DNA from: Hydrogenovibrio sp.
GTDB taxonomy: Bacteria; Pseudomonadota; Gammaproteobacteria; Thiomicrospirales; Thiomicrospiraceae
DNA: 64,000 nucleotides
Direction: 5' to 3'
Assembly: GCA_015484555.1 (NCBI GenBank)
Contig: WFMZ01000030.1
Coordinates: forward strand, 1-64,000
Shown here in pieces: positions 1 to 8,470 of this stretch (positions are counted from its first letter, which is position 1; every line of letters begins with the position of its first letter). Position numbers and translations under genes: made by a program. Under the pieces are notes generated by a model that was not told where the DNA came from, ran no database searches, and saw only the letters and a list, made by a program, of their open reading frames with translations.

Positions 1-178
1 CGGTAATGTGTAATAAACGCACTTTACCTTTCATAGGTAAATCATACATTGCTGATGATGCTGCTTCGCCTTTAGCACCAGATGGGCTAGAAGACATTGC
101 ATTTGCTGTACCAGGTAACATACCTGCAGCAGCTGCTAAAGACATTACATGTAAAAACTCTCTGCGATTTAATGACAT
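1..178 (-). CDS. soxB: SoxB thiosulfohydrolase, N-terminal part (runs off the left edge)
   Basis: Reading the minus strand from the ATG at 176-178 gives 59 codons beginning MSLNRREFLHVMSLAAAAGM, with a twin-arginine RREFL motif and a hydrophobic stretch ending near ANA, i.e. a Tat signal peptide. It is followed by a low-complexity linker and YDLPMKGKVRLLHIT, the expected entry into the metallophosphoesterase (5'-nucleotidase-like) domain of SoxB. SoxB is a periplasmic di-manganese enzyme that hydrolyses sulfate from the SoxY-bound cysteine S-thiosulfonate in the Sox thiosulfate-oxidation pathway. Only the N-terminus is in the window, so metal ligands cannot be checked. A purine-rich AAAGGGA precedes the start. 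It lies downstream of a two-component regulator on the same strand. Confidence 0.85.
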   Translation of the reverse strand, partial: MSLNRREFLHVMSLAAAAGMLPGTANAMSSSPSGAKGEAASSAMYDLPMKGKVRLLHIT

Positions 179-271
179 AACGGGATTCCCTTTACCTAAT
201 TTAGAGTAATGATTTACTCACCTAAAATAACTTCTGTGAAAAAGTATAAGCACTCGGAGTATAAAGGAGAA

Positions 272-309
272 TAGGGTCAACCCCTTAAATGACCTAGGGT
301 AAACCCTTA
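272..309 (-). promoter_or_regulatory. Tandem palindromic operator candidate upstream of soxB
   Basis: Two near-identical palindromic blocks, TAGGGTCAACCCCTTA (272-287) and TAGGGTAAACCCTTA (295-309), lie 23 bp apart, about two helical turns, in the gap between the response regulator gene and soxB. Two minus-strand TATACT hexamers (243-248 and 258-263) sit between them and soxB. If the 243-248 hexamer is the -10 element, the sites would be centred near -44 and -66, a usual position for an activator. That the neighbouring FixJ/NarL-type regulator binds here is inference. Confidence 0.45.
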
Positions 310-353
310 TAGGATTGAAAGTAAAAGGGGTCTAGCTTCAAAAAACTAGTCGT

Positions 354-962
354 TTAAGAACCTTCTCCAGCTTCAATAGAAAGTCGAACCAATTCCGCTA
401 CTGTTTTTACTTGTAGTTTTTGCATCACATTTGCTCTATGTACTTCCACCGTTTTAATACTAATAAAAAGATTTTCTGCAATCACTTTATTAGCCTGACC
501 CTTTAAAACACCTCGCAACACCTGAGCTTCCCGCTTTGATAAAGTATCAAATAATTCTTTTCGCTTTCTATTTTGTACTTGATTTTTTTGTAAATCATCA
601 TATTGATTCACAGCTTGTTGAATTCTTTCTAGCATATATTGATCATTGTATGGCTTTTCAATGAAGTCAAAAGCCCCTTCTTTCATCGCTCTAATCGCCA
701 TCGGAACATCGGCATGTCCTGTGACAATAATCACTGGTAAACTCGGATCGAGTTCTTTAATAGAAAGATGTAAATCCATGCCATTGACTCCTGGCATACG
801 CACATCTAATACCACACAGCCAGGTAAATTAGGGGTAAATTGATCTAAAAACTGTTGACCATTTTCATAAAGCTTCGACTCTAAGTTCACTGATTCCAAC
901 AACCACTCTAACGACTCTCTAACTTCTTGATCATCATCTATGACATAAACAAATGTATCCAT
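354..962 (-). CDS. FixJ/NarL-type response regulator, TtrR-like
   Basis: A 202-residue two-domain regulator. The receiver domain (1-120) has the acidic cluster IDDD near residues 8-11, the phospho-acceptor Asp53 in VVLDVRMPG, Thr81 and Lys103 in FIEKPY. After a charged linker, a LuxR-type helix-turn-helix (140-195) contains LSKREAQVL and SIKTVEVHRANVMQKL. Length and architecture fit the FixJ/TtrR group of transcriptional activators. Its ATG overlaps the stop of the upstream sensor kinase (TAATG), so the two are translationally coupled. soxB follows 175 bp downstream on the same strand, so control of sulfur-oxidation genes is a reasonable inference. Confidence 0.85.
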   Translation of the reverse strand: MDTFVYVIDDDQEVRESLEWLLESVNLESKLYENGQQFLDQFTPNLPGCVVLDVRMPGVNGMDLHLSIKELDPSLPVIIVTGHADVPMAIRAMKEGAFDFIEKPYNDQYMLERIQQAVNQYDDLQKNQVQNRKRKELFDTLSKREAQVLRGVLKGQANKVIAENLFISIKTVEVHRANVMQKLQVKTVAELVRLSIEAGEGS

Positions 963-3289
963 TATTCTATTCCTTTCGTACTTACTGGCAAAGTGAAGGT
1001 AAACTGCGCACCAGTTTGTGTATTTTGCACAGTTAAATGACGATTATGAGATTCAATCAAACTTCTACAGATAGCTAGGCCGAGACCCATTCCATCAGAC
1101 TTTGTCGAGTGAAAGGCATCAAATACAAAGGCTATTTCATTGTCGGCGATGCCCCCACCCGTATCTTCTACCTGAATGTAGACATCTCCCGCTCGCTCCA
1201 TTAAAGTAATATCAACCACCCCCTGTTTTTCAATAGATTCAATACCATTTCGAACCAGATTTAACATCACCTGTTCTATTTGAACCGTATCAGCCATGAC
1301 CTGTATGTTAGAAGCAGAGGACTTTAATATCAGCTGAATATCTTTCTGTTGAGCTTCAGAGCGCAATAGATCCAATACCCTTTCAACAGAAGCAACCAAG
1401 TTAAAACTAGTTTGACTTAATTGCCCTGTTTGAACAAACTCTCGTAAACGTCGAATAATATCAGTTGCTCGGGTCAAGCTATCTAAAGACCGGTTTAACC
1501 CAACCCTAACACTAGTATTCTCTTTGCCTGATAAACGCCTAAGACTACCGCTAATATAGTTAGTAGCTGCTGTTAATGGCTGGTTTATTTCATGGGCTAG
1601 GCCAGATGCCAGCTCCCCTACGGTAAAGAGTCGGGTCACTTTACCTAGTTGAGCTCTGTATTTAATACGGTCATCATCCAGAATCTGCCGTTCAATACTA
1701 GCACCAACCCATTGTGCCATTAAACGTAATAATTCCTGATCCACTTCGGGTAACTCCGCTAAATCCTCTCCCACTAAGCATAAAAAGCAATGGGGATTAG
1801 AGTCCACCCAAATTTGTTGAAACAAGAATGTTTCTTTGCTTAGTTCTGCAAGCTCCGAAAACCGGCCTTGTTTTAAATTTTCATGCTCTGCAATTAAATA
1901 AGACAAGACTTTATTTTGTAAGCTTTCTTCCCCTTCAAAGCAGCAAATTTCAAAGAAAGGCTCACCATCTAGTATTCTAAAAAGAAAGGTTGCTTTGACT
2001 TTAAAATGCGACTGCACTAGCTGAATCAAGCTTTTTAAACTCTCACTATAGCTGGCTTGGGTATTAGCAGACAGCTCATAAAAACCTTGCAAAGTATTTC
2101 TACTTCTTAACAAAATACCTTCTGCCTGCTCTCTTGCGACAATATCTTTTTCTAACAACTGGTTTAGGGTGACTAATTCTCTGGTGCGAACGCTCACTTC
2201 TTTTTCTAAATTATCTCTATGCCTAGCCAGCTCGGACTGAGAGTTCGCTAACTTTCTATTAATACGACTAACGGTAATCGTGACCAAAATTAAGACTAAT
2301 AACAGCATACCTAACAAAGCCAGACTTAAACCATATTCTTTTACAATTTGCTTCAGCGTTATTTCCTGAAATGGCTGATAAGGCGCTACCTGTAAGGCTT
2401 TTAATAAACCATGTACCGTGGTTAAATCTGCCGCAGTTGTCCACCCATAATAACGAGTGTAAACAGCGCCTCCCCCTTGCTTTGGCATAGACACCAAAGC
2501 TTTCATCATTTTTAAGGACAACGCAATATCACTCCCCTCTAAACGAGCAAGAGACCATTCTGGATATAAAATAGTACTGTGCATTAAAGGATAGTTAGCA
2601 ATTTTTTCAGAGCCAATCACTTTTATTTGCTGCAGAGCAGAGGGATTATTTTCTATATAGGATTCCAACATACCTGTACGAACAATACCCACATCAGCTT
2701 CTTCATTTAAAACAGATTCAACCACCTGTGTTTGACTAGTTCCATTAAACTCAATATTAAAAAAATCTTTTTTCGGATGAATACCTGCTTGCAATAATTT
2801 CCTCATCATCATTTGATAACCGCCATATTCATAAGGAGAGGTGGCCATGATACTTTGCCCCTTTAAATCGGATAAATTTCTTAAATCCACACGATCATTG
2901 CGCGTAAAGGCCACTGCCCCAAAATGACTAAATGTTTGATTTTTAAAATTATTTTGCACAGTGGCAATAGGGTAAACATCTTCAATCTCTTGTAACACCA
3001 CAATTTGTCCAGGAGTCGTTACAATATAATCTAGCTGGTGCTTTTCTATTGCATAGGTTAAACACTCTAAACCCAAAGGCTTCATAACAAACTGATATTC
3101 TGGAATTTGGCTCGATAAACGCTGTAAACTTTTCTGCCAAAAAGCTTGGGCTTCAGCACTATTTTGAGTATTTAACACTCCAATAGAAATCAACTTAGCG
3201 GATGCCTGCGACCCCCAGGTTAAACATAGCAACCATAAGCAAAAGAGCCACGCCTTATTTTGACTACCATACAGAGACATTTCGTTCAT
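962..3289 (-). CDS. TtrS-like sensor histidine kinase with PhnD-type periplasmic domain
   Basis: A 775-residue membrane kinase. A signal sequence (about 10-31) is followed by a PhnD/TtrS-like periplasmic solute-binding domain (about 33-300), one transmembrane helix (about 320-345), a coiled coil, a GAF-like segment (about 390-540), a HisKA helix with the phospho-acceptor in GLAHEINQP (about 564), and an HATPase domain with N (LNLVRNGIES), G1 (EDTGGGI) and G2 (GMGLGLA) boxes. Known TtrS proteins sense tetrathionate and lack so long an insertion, so the ligand here may be another sulfur oxyanion. AGGAGG lies only two bases before the first ATG and about eleven before a second in-frame ATG three codons on, so the exact start is uncertain. 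Confidence 0.82.
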   Translation of the reverse strand: MNEMSLYGSQNKAWLFCLWLLCLTWGSQASAKLISIGVLNTQNSAEAQAFWQKSLQRLSSQIPEYQFVMKPLGLECLTYAIEKHQLDYIVTTPGQIVVLQEIEDVYPIATVQNNFKNQTFSHFGAVAFTRNDRVDLRNLSDLKGQSIMATSPYEYGGYQMMMRKLLQAGIHPKKDFFNIEFNGTSQTQVVESVLNEEADVGIVRTGMLESYIENNPSALQQIKVIGSEKIANYPLMHSTILYPEWSLARLEGSDIALSLKMMKALVSMPKQGGGAVYTRYYGWTTAADLTTVHGLLKALQVAPYQPFQEITLKQIVKEYGLSLALLGMLLLVLILVTITVSRINRKLANSQSELARHRDNLEKEVSVRTRELVTLNQLLEKDIVAREQAEGILLRSRNTLQGFYELSANTQASYSESLKSLIQLVQSHFKVKATFLFRILDGEPFFEICCFEGEESLQNKVLSYLIAEHENLKQGRFSELAELSKETFLFQQIWVDSNPHCFLCLVGEDLAELPEVDQELLRLMAQWVGASIERQILDDDRIKYRAQLGKVTRLFTVGELASGLAHEINQPLTAATNYISGSLRRLSGKENTSVRVGLNRSLDSLTRATDIIRRLREFVQTGQLSQTSFNLVASVERVLDLLRSEAQQKDIQLILKSSASNIQVMADTVQIEQVMLNLVRNGIESIEKQGVVDITLMERAGDVYIQVEDTGGGIADNEIAFVFDAFHSTKSDGMGLGLAICRSLIESHNRHLTVQNTQTGAQFTFTLPVSTKGIE

Positions 3290-3401
3290 TTCCTCCTACT
3301 TTTTATCATTTCTACTTAACCTATAATTGTCCTAGTTTACTCGTTTTTTTAAATCTAGGTGATTCAAACTAGCTTCAAACACAAACCAGCTCTATTTAGA
3401 G

Positions 3402-3407
3402 TATAAT
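3402..3407 (+). promoter_or_regulatory. Possible -10 box of nadK
   Basis: A perfect TATAAT hexamer lies 35 bases before the nadK start, in the divergent gap between the sensor kinase gene and nadK. No convincing -35 hexamer is seen at 16-18 bp spacing. Confidence 0.4.
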
Positions 3408-3442
3408 TTGGTTAACTTATTTAGTTTCATGGCACAACACTT

Positions 3443-4318
3443 ATGTTTAATAAAATTGGTATTTTCGGCAAATATAAAGGCACTCAATCTTGGGCATTAA
3501 TTGAGCAACTTATTGGCTATTTTCAAGAAAAACAAAAAACCGTTTTATTGGATGACTTAACCTGCCAAGAATTCCCGACCCAACAGTATAATGTTCAGTC
3601 ACTAAGCAGAACAGACCTACTCAATAAAATTGATATTGCCATCGTCGTTGGTGGAGATGGTACCTTTTTAGACATTGCCAGAAACATTGTTGACAGTCAG
3701 GTACCAATTATGGGTATCAACTTAGGGCGACTTGGCTTCCTAACCGATATCTCACCCGACATGATGTGTGAAACATTAGATGAAGTACTCGCCGATGACT
3801 ACAACAGCGAACAGCGCAATCTACTGCAAGTACAAATTAAAAAAGGCACGCAAGTTTTATTTGATGCCGTCGCTTTTAACGATGTCGTTTTACACAAAAG
3901 TGACTCCCCACGCATGGTTGAATTTGAAACCTTTATCGACGGTCGTTTCTTTAATAGCCAGCGAGCCGATGGCATGATTATTTCTACCCCAACAGGGTCA
4001 ACCGCCTACTCACTTTCTGCAGGAGGCCCTATTTTAGACCCAAGCTTAGATGTCATGTCTTTGGTTTCTATCAACCCACATACCATGAGCAACCGCCCTG
4101 TGGTCATTGGTGGCAGTAGCATTATTTGTATACGCCCGCACGATAACTGCAGTGGTACTGCTACTATTATTTGTGATGGGCAAATTAGCTTTCCTTTTAG
4201 TGCCGAACATGAAGTATTTGTTAGCCATCACCCACACTTTATTACCATGATTCACCCTAAAAACCATGACCACTTTGAACTACTTCGTGCCAAATTAAAC
4301 TGGGGACAAAAGCTTTAA
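3443..4318 (+). CDS. nadK: NAD kinase
   Basis: This 291-residue protein phosphorylates NAD to NADP. The family signature GGDGTFLD is at about 70-77, followed by NLGRLGFLTD and the conserved core SPTGSTAYSLSAGGPI. Length is typical of bacterial NadK. The start MFNKIGIFGK aligns with the family N-terminus. It is followed after 16 bases by recN on the same strand, a pairing common in gammaproteobacteria. Confidence 0.95.
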   Translation: MFNKIGIFGKYKGTQSWALIEQLIGYFQEKQKTVLLDDLTCQEFPTQQYNVQSLSRTDLLNKIDIAIVVGGDGTFLDIARNIVDSQVPIMGINLGRLGFLTDISPDMMCETLDEVLADDYNSEQRNLLQVQIKKGTQVLFDAVAFNDVVLHKSDSPRMVEFETFIDGRFFNSQRADGMIISTPTGSTAYSLSAGGPILDPSLDVMSLVSINPHTMSNRPVVIGGSSIICIRPHDNCSGTATIICDGQISFPFSAEHEVFVSHHPHFITMIHPKNHDHFELLRAKLNWGQKL

Positions 4319-4334
4319 AAGCTTATCTAATTCT

Positions 4335-6005
4335 ATGCTTCAAGAACTTTCAATTCAAAATCTAGCCTTAATCGAAAAGCTTTCGTTACCACTTGAACAA
4401 GGCTTTACCAGCTTAACGGGAGAGACTGGCGCAGGAAAATCTATCTTACTAGATGGACTTGGCCTTGCATTAGGGGAAAGAGCAGATGCAAGTTTGGTCA
4501 GACACGGAGCTAAAAGAGCCGATGTTACAGCCGACTTTGACATCACCCAAAATACGCCAGCACAACAATGGTTAGCAGAGCATGAGTTAGATGATGATAA
4601 TCAATGCCTATTACGCCGAACGCTTACCGCAGAGGGGCGTTCAAAAGGTTACATTAATGGGCTACCTATTTCAGTCAGCCAGCTAAAATCTTTAAGCGGG
4701 TTACTGATTAACATTCATGGCCAACACGAACACCAAACGCTATTAAATTCAAGCAAACAACTAGGGTTGTTAGATGCTTATGCCCAACACGATTCACTGG
4801 TGGAAGCCACTGCCAAAAATCACCAGGGGTGGTCTGCGTTAAATCAAACCTACCAAGCTTTACTAGCCAGTCAATCAGACCGACAAAGTAAAATTGAACT
4901 ATTAAGTTTTCAACAACAAGAATTTACTAAGATTATGCCACAAGAAGGAGAGTTTGAAGCCCTTTCTGAAGAGCAAAATACCTTGTCGCATGCCCATGAA
5001 ATTAAACAGGCTATTTCCCAGGTTCATCAACTATTGGATGATGAAGGTGGCGTGGCAGATAAGCTAAACACAGCGATTAGCCAGCTAGAAGCGGTATCAG
5101 AATTTAACACCGAACTAGCCCCCTCTTTGGCACAGCTAAACTCAGTACTGATTGATAGCCAAGAAATTGCTAACGACATTCAACAACAAGACCACCAAAT
5201 TGAACTCGACCCAGCAAGGCTTCAAGCAACAGATGAACGACTATCCGAACTCTTTGGCCTAGCCAAAAAGTATCAAATAGAACCCAGTGAACTCATTCAA
5301 CGATTTACCGCTATTAATGAAGAATTAAACGCCATCAATGGGTCATCAGAATCACTGGCACAATTAAAGTCTGACATTGACCAAGCTTGGCAAGGCTTTC
5401 AAGCCTCCGCCCAAAAACTACAACGCTCTCGCCAACAGTTTGCGAAACAGCTTAGCGAAACCATTACAGACAGTATGAAAACGTTGGGTATGGAAAATGG
5501 TCAATTTCTCATTGAATTAACCGAACTAGAACAAGCCAATAAAACCGGTATTGATAAAACACAGTTCTTAGTGTCAGCCAACAAAGGGCAACCTGCTCAG
5601 CCCTTAAATAAAGTGGCTTCTGGCGGTGAGCTGTCTCGCATTAGCTTAGCTATTCAGGTGGCTAGCGCACAAGTTGCCAGCACACCGACTTTAATTTTTG
5701 ATGAAGTGGATGTTGGTATTGGTGGCGGTATTGCAGAGGTGGTTGGCCAGAAGATGCAACTACTTGGAAAACATTGTCAGGTCTTGTCTATTACGCATCT
5801 AGGGCAAGTCGCCGCCTATGGTAATCAACAACTAAATATTGCTAAGTCTTCTGACCAAAATAGTACGACGACACAAGTCAATGAACTTAACGCTAAAGAG
5901 CGAATTGAAGAAGTGGCTAGAATGGTTGGCGGAATGACGATTACAGAACAAACCTTAAAACATGCCGAAGAAATACTAGAAACGGCTCAGGCTTTTGCAC
6001 AGTAA
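4335..6005 (+). CDS. recN: DNA repair protein RecN
   Basis: A 556-residue SMC-like ATPase acting in recombinational double-strand break repair. It shows Walker A GETGAGKS (about 29-36), two long coiled-coil arms, the ABC signature ASGGELSR and Walker B LIFDEVDVGIGG. The residues at about 160-167 in the first arm (AKNHQGWS) are encoded by a copy of the dispersed 18-bp repeat at 4815-4832. The reading frame is intact, so the gene is probably functional. Confidence 0.95.
   Translation: MLQELSIQNLALIEKLSLPLEQGFTSLTGETGAGKSILLDGLGLALGERADASLVRHGAKRADVTADFDITQNTPAQQWLAEHELDDDNQCLLRRTLTAEGRSKGYINGLPISVSQLKSLSGLLINIHGQHEHQTLLNSSKQLGLLDAYAQHDSLVEATAKNHQGWSALNQTYQALLASQSDRQSKIELLSFQQQEFTKIMPQEGEFEALSEEQNTLSHAHEIKQAISQVHQLLDDEGGVADKLNTAISQLEAVSEFNTELAPSLAQLNSVLIDSQEIANDIQQQDHQIELDPARLQATDERLSELFGLAKKYQIEPSELIQRFTAINEELNAINGSSESLAQLKSDIDQAWQGFQASAQKLQRSRQQFAKQLSETITDSMKTLGMENGQFLIELTELEQANKTGIDKTQFLVSANKGQPAQPLNKVASGGELSRISLAIQVASAQVASTPTLIFDEVDVGIGGGIAEVVGQKMQLLGKHCQVLSITHLGQVAAYGNQQLNIAKSSDQNSTTTQVNELNAKERIEEVARMVGGMTITEQTLKHAEEILETAQAFAQ
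4815..4832 (+). repeat. Dispersed CCAGGGGTGG repeat, copy 1 (inside recN)
   Basis: AAAAATCACCAGGGGTGG differs from the most common form at one base (G to A). The flanks CC before and TCT after also match other copies. It is read in recN as K-N-H-Q-G-W. Confidence 0.7.
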
Positions 6006-6047
6006 ACACTTAGTGATTAAGAGTTTTTAGCTGTTAACGATTAATAA

Positions 6048-6206
6048 CTAAGATAGCTCTTCTGTTGTCCCCTCTTCCTGCTCAGCTTGCAGCTTAGCTT
6101 GGTCCGCTTTTGAAATGTAAGCAGGTTTATTTTTAGGGAATTTACGAGCATGTGCACGCTTATCTTTAGCATAAATCTTTTTAAGAACTTTCTTTTTGTT
6201 GTTCAT
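6048..6206 (-). CDS. Small basic DUF2986-like protein
   Basis: A 52-residue reading frame starting MNNKKKVLKKIYAKDKRAHA and continuing through KNKPAYISKADQAKL to an acidic end (EQEEGTTEELS). The Lys-rich start and the KNKP-YISKA-(D/E)-AK pattern resemble the DUF2986 family of small proteins known from Vibrio and relatives; function unknown. A Shine-Dalgarno-like AAAGG lies 7 bases before the ATG. It converges with recN. Confidence 0.7.
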   Translation of the reverse strand: MNNKKKVLKKIYAKDKRAHARKFPKNKPAYISKADQAKLQAEQEEGTTEELS

Positions 6207-6227
6207 ACAATGACCTTTAAGTTTTAT

Positions 6228-6247
6228 CGCTTAACCGAGGTTAAGCG
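6228..6247. repeat. Perfect 9-bp inverted repeat upstream of the DUF2986-like gene
   Basis: CGCTTAACC (6228-6236) and GGTTAAGCG (6239-6247) are separated by two bases, 22 bases before the start codon on the minus strand. There is no T-run, so it may be an operator or a 5'-leader hairpin rather than a terminator. Confidence 0.5.
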
Positions 6248-6342
6248 TCTTCATAAATAGAATTCTAACACGCCTAAACCTTGCTTGATATAAATGTCCA
6301 TTTCAACAGTAGTCGCCAAATGCATTCAACTGACTTTTTTGG

Positions 6343-6378
6343 GGCAAAAAAATAGGAGCTAATTACCCCTGTTTTTTA
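6343..6378. terminator. Possible terminator of the Cache-like gene
   Basis: On the minus strand a stem AGGGG / CTCCT (one G-T pair) around TAATTAG is flanked by an A-run and a T-run, 25-60 bases past the stop of the gene ending at 6403. The stem is short. Confidence 0.4.
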
Positions 6379-6402
6379 ATGAATAGTCCTGTTTTCAAAC
6401 TA

Positions 6403-8379
6403 TTAACAGGGCACAAAAGCCAAGGCAATCACATCATTTTGGTAGTTGTCTGATACTTTATATTCACGGTACCCTTTGGTTACTTGATAGCCTGCTAAAA
6501 AATCAACGCCATCAAACAATACATTCTCAGAGCCGGACGAACCGTTTTCTTTCCCTAGAATATCTGCATTTACAGGCAGTGTATCGCCTACGGTTAGGTT
6601 TAAATGATTATCTGTAATCGAAATAATCATGCCACGTCTATCAACAAAGGTAGAAAAACTATTTTCATAACGCTCCCCATTAATTTGCTTAGGTAAACAA
6701 TCATCTAAAATAGCTTTAAACTCTGGCGTTGAATCAAAGACCACTCCGACACCACCCACCGCACTATCTGACTCAATACCTTGAACAGATGCATGATAGA
6801 TATAGGTTTCAGCATTGTCATACAAAGGTGTTTTGGTAAATTCTGAAACGGCGTAATGTTGAGAATTTCGGTTTGCCAGAGTTTCTCGAACTTCTGGCAA
6901 GTCTATTAGACGTTTGCCCAATAAGTTAGGGCTATCTGCCGACATAGCAACAATCTCACCCGCTTGGTCGTACACAAATATATTGGTATAAACGGTATAA
7001 AGCTCATTAATAGATTTTAGTAGTTCGGTTATTTCTTGCTTCTCTTGGTCTGTTGGAAGAGGATTCGATAAAACGGTTCTAATACGCCTGTTTAACGCCC
7101 ACCAACGACTATCATTAGCCCTTTCATACAGATTTCGATCCATAATATCAGCAGATAAACGACTACTAATTTCAACTTCTGTTGAAATTGTTTGGTAACT
7201 AATTTGTTGAATGTGCTCGATAGAGCTTAAGAAGATACGGGCAATATCAGCCCCAATTTCTTGAAACGAATCTAGAACAGGCAAAAAAGCTTTTACCTTA
7301 TTTTTAAGTGAGATTATTTTACCGTTCAAAATAACAATTAACAGTGCGGTATTAATCTCAAGGTTCAATTCATTTAGGTCGTGCGGGAAAAGTGCTGACT
7401 GATCATTTAAAACTATCTCAGATTCAAGTGTGTCATTTTGCAAAGCCCTTTTAGCGGGCATCATTAACTTACTTTCCCAAGATAATCCTTTGTAACCCTG
7501 ATAGCCTTTAGCAACCGAAGTAAAAACAAAGGTTGGCTCTCGATCTAACTGTAAAAACTTCATTTTATCGCAGTCTATTTTAGCCTGAGAGGCTAGGGAT
7601 ATTTTTTCAGGTTTGCTACTAAAGATACCATGCCCATCTAGCCCTTCAAGAATAAAGGTAATCGGACAATCGTCATTAATCAGTGTGTTAGAGATACGTT
7701 CAAATTCATCTTCAAACTTAAAGCATAAACAAAGAAGGCCTACGGTTTGTCCATTTGAGACAATTTTTTGATAAAAAGTTAAAGGCTTATCATGAAAAGT
7801 TAAGTCGGAAACAGGTTGATCACTTTCAACATAGTCATTAGAATCTAAAGCTTGTTTAATTTCTTCTGTCATGACAACGGATGCAGCATCACAATCTTCT
7901 TTTAACCTAACAGCAACATCTAAAGAAGGGGTTAACAACACCACATCGTCATAAACAGAATACTTTTGGACATATTCCACTAGATTTTGACGCATAGCCG
8001 CTTGCGGGTTTTCAGAAAAATCTGCTTCAACCATAAAGCTAATCACTTCATCGTCCATTGCCAAAAAGCCAACGTCAGCGGTTCTTTCAAAAAGGTTACG
8101 GTTTAAAATTTCAATTAAGGCTTGTGACTTTAGCGCCATTTCAACAGACAGCTTATCAACATAACGTTTAACAAGGCTATCAATCAAGGTATCTTTTAGT
8201 TTTGAAAACTGTTCTTGTGTTTCAGCAATAGAATCCAACAACTGGGGTTCCATATCCTGATTGTTGACTTTCCCAACCATCGCGACAACCGTCCACCAAA
8301 GGCTTTGTTTTTCTAAGTCTTCGTCATATTCCTTTATTTTAGGAATTAACGCGGCTATGTTTTTAAGTTGCTCTTTCAT
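6403..8379 (-). CDS. Cache-domain-like soluble sensory protein
   Basis: A 658-residue protein with no signal peptide or transmembrane segment that I can see. Two motif copies, NRNLFERTADVGFLA (about 95-110) and MDRNLYERANDSRWWAL (about 418-435), recur in proteins annotated as Cache-domain chemotaxis-type sensors. The C-terminal part (IFVYDQAGEIVAMSADSPNLLGKRL, then GVGVVFDS) resembles a Cache fold. No methyl-accepting, kinase, GGDEF or HTH output domain is evident. The ATG at 8377-8379 was chosen over an upstream in-frame TTG. The same-strand GGDEF-EAL gene lies just upstream, so it may feed a signal to that protein; this is inference. Confidence 0.65.
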   Translation of the reverse strand: MKEQLKNIAALIPKIKEYDEDLEKQSLWWTVVAMVGKVNNQDMEPQLLDSIAETQEQFSKLKDTLIDSLVKRYVDKLSVEMALKSQALIEILNRNLFERTADVGFLAMDDEVISFMVEADFSENPQAAMRQNLVEYVQKYSVYDDVVLLTPSLDVAVRLKEDCDAASVVMTEEIKQALDSNDYVESDQPVSDLTFHDKPLTFYQKIVSNGQTVGLLCLCFKFEDEFERISNTLINDDCPITFILEGLDGHGIFSSKPEKISLASQAKIDCDKMKFLQLDREPTFVFTSVAKGYQGYKGLSWESKLMMPAKRALQNDTLESEIVLNDQSALFPHDLNELNLEINTALLIVILNGKIISLKNKVKAFLPVLDSFQEIGADIARIFLSSIEHIQQISYQTISTEVEISSRLSADIMDRNLYERANDSRWWALNRRIRTVLSNPLPTDQEKQEITELLKSINELYTVYTNIFVYDQAGEIVAMSADSPNLLGKRLIDLPEVRETLANRNSQHYAVSEFTKTPLYDNAETYIYHASVQGIESDSAVGGVGVVFDSTPEFKAILDDCLPKQINGERYENSFSTFVDRRGMIISITDNHLNLTVGDTLPVNADILGKENGSSGSENVLFDGVDFLAGYQVTKGYREYKVSDNYQNDVIALAFVPC

Positions 8380-8470
8380 TTTAAGTTTTCTGCCCAAAAT
8401 TGAATATCTAGTTTAAAAGGAAATTTAAGCAAAGCTTAAGCCAAGGACTGAACAAAAGAAAGTATAAATA

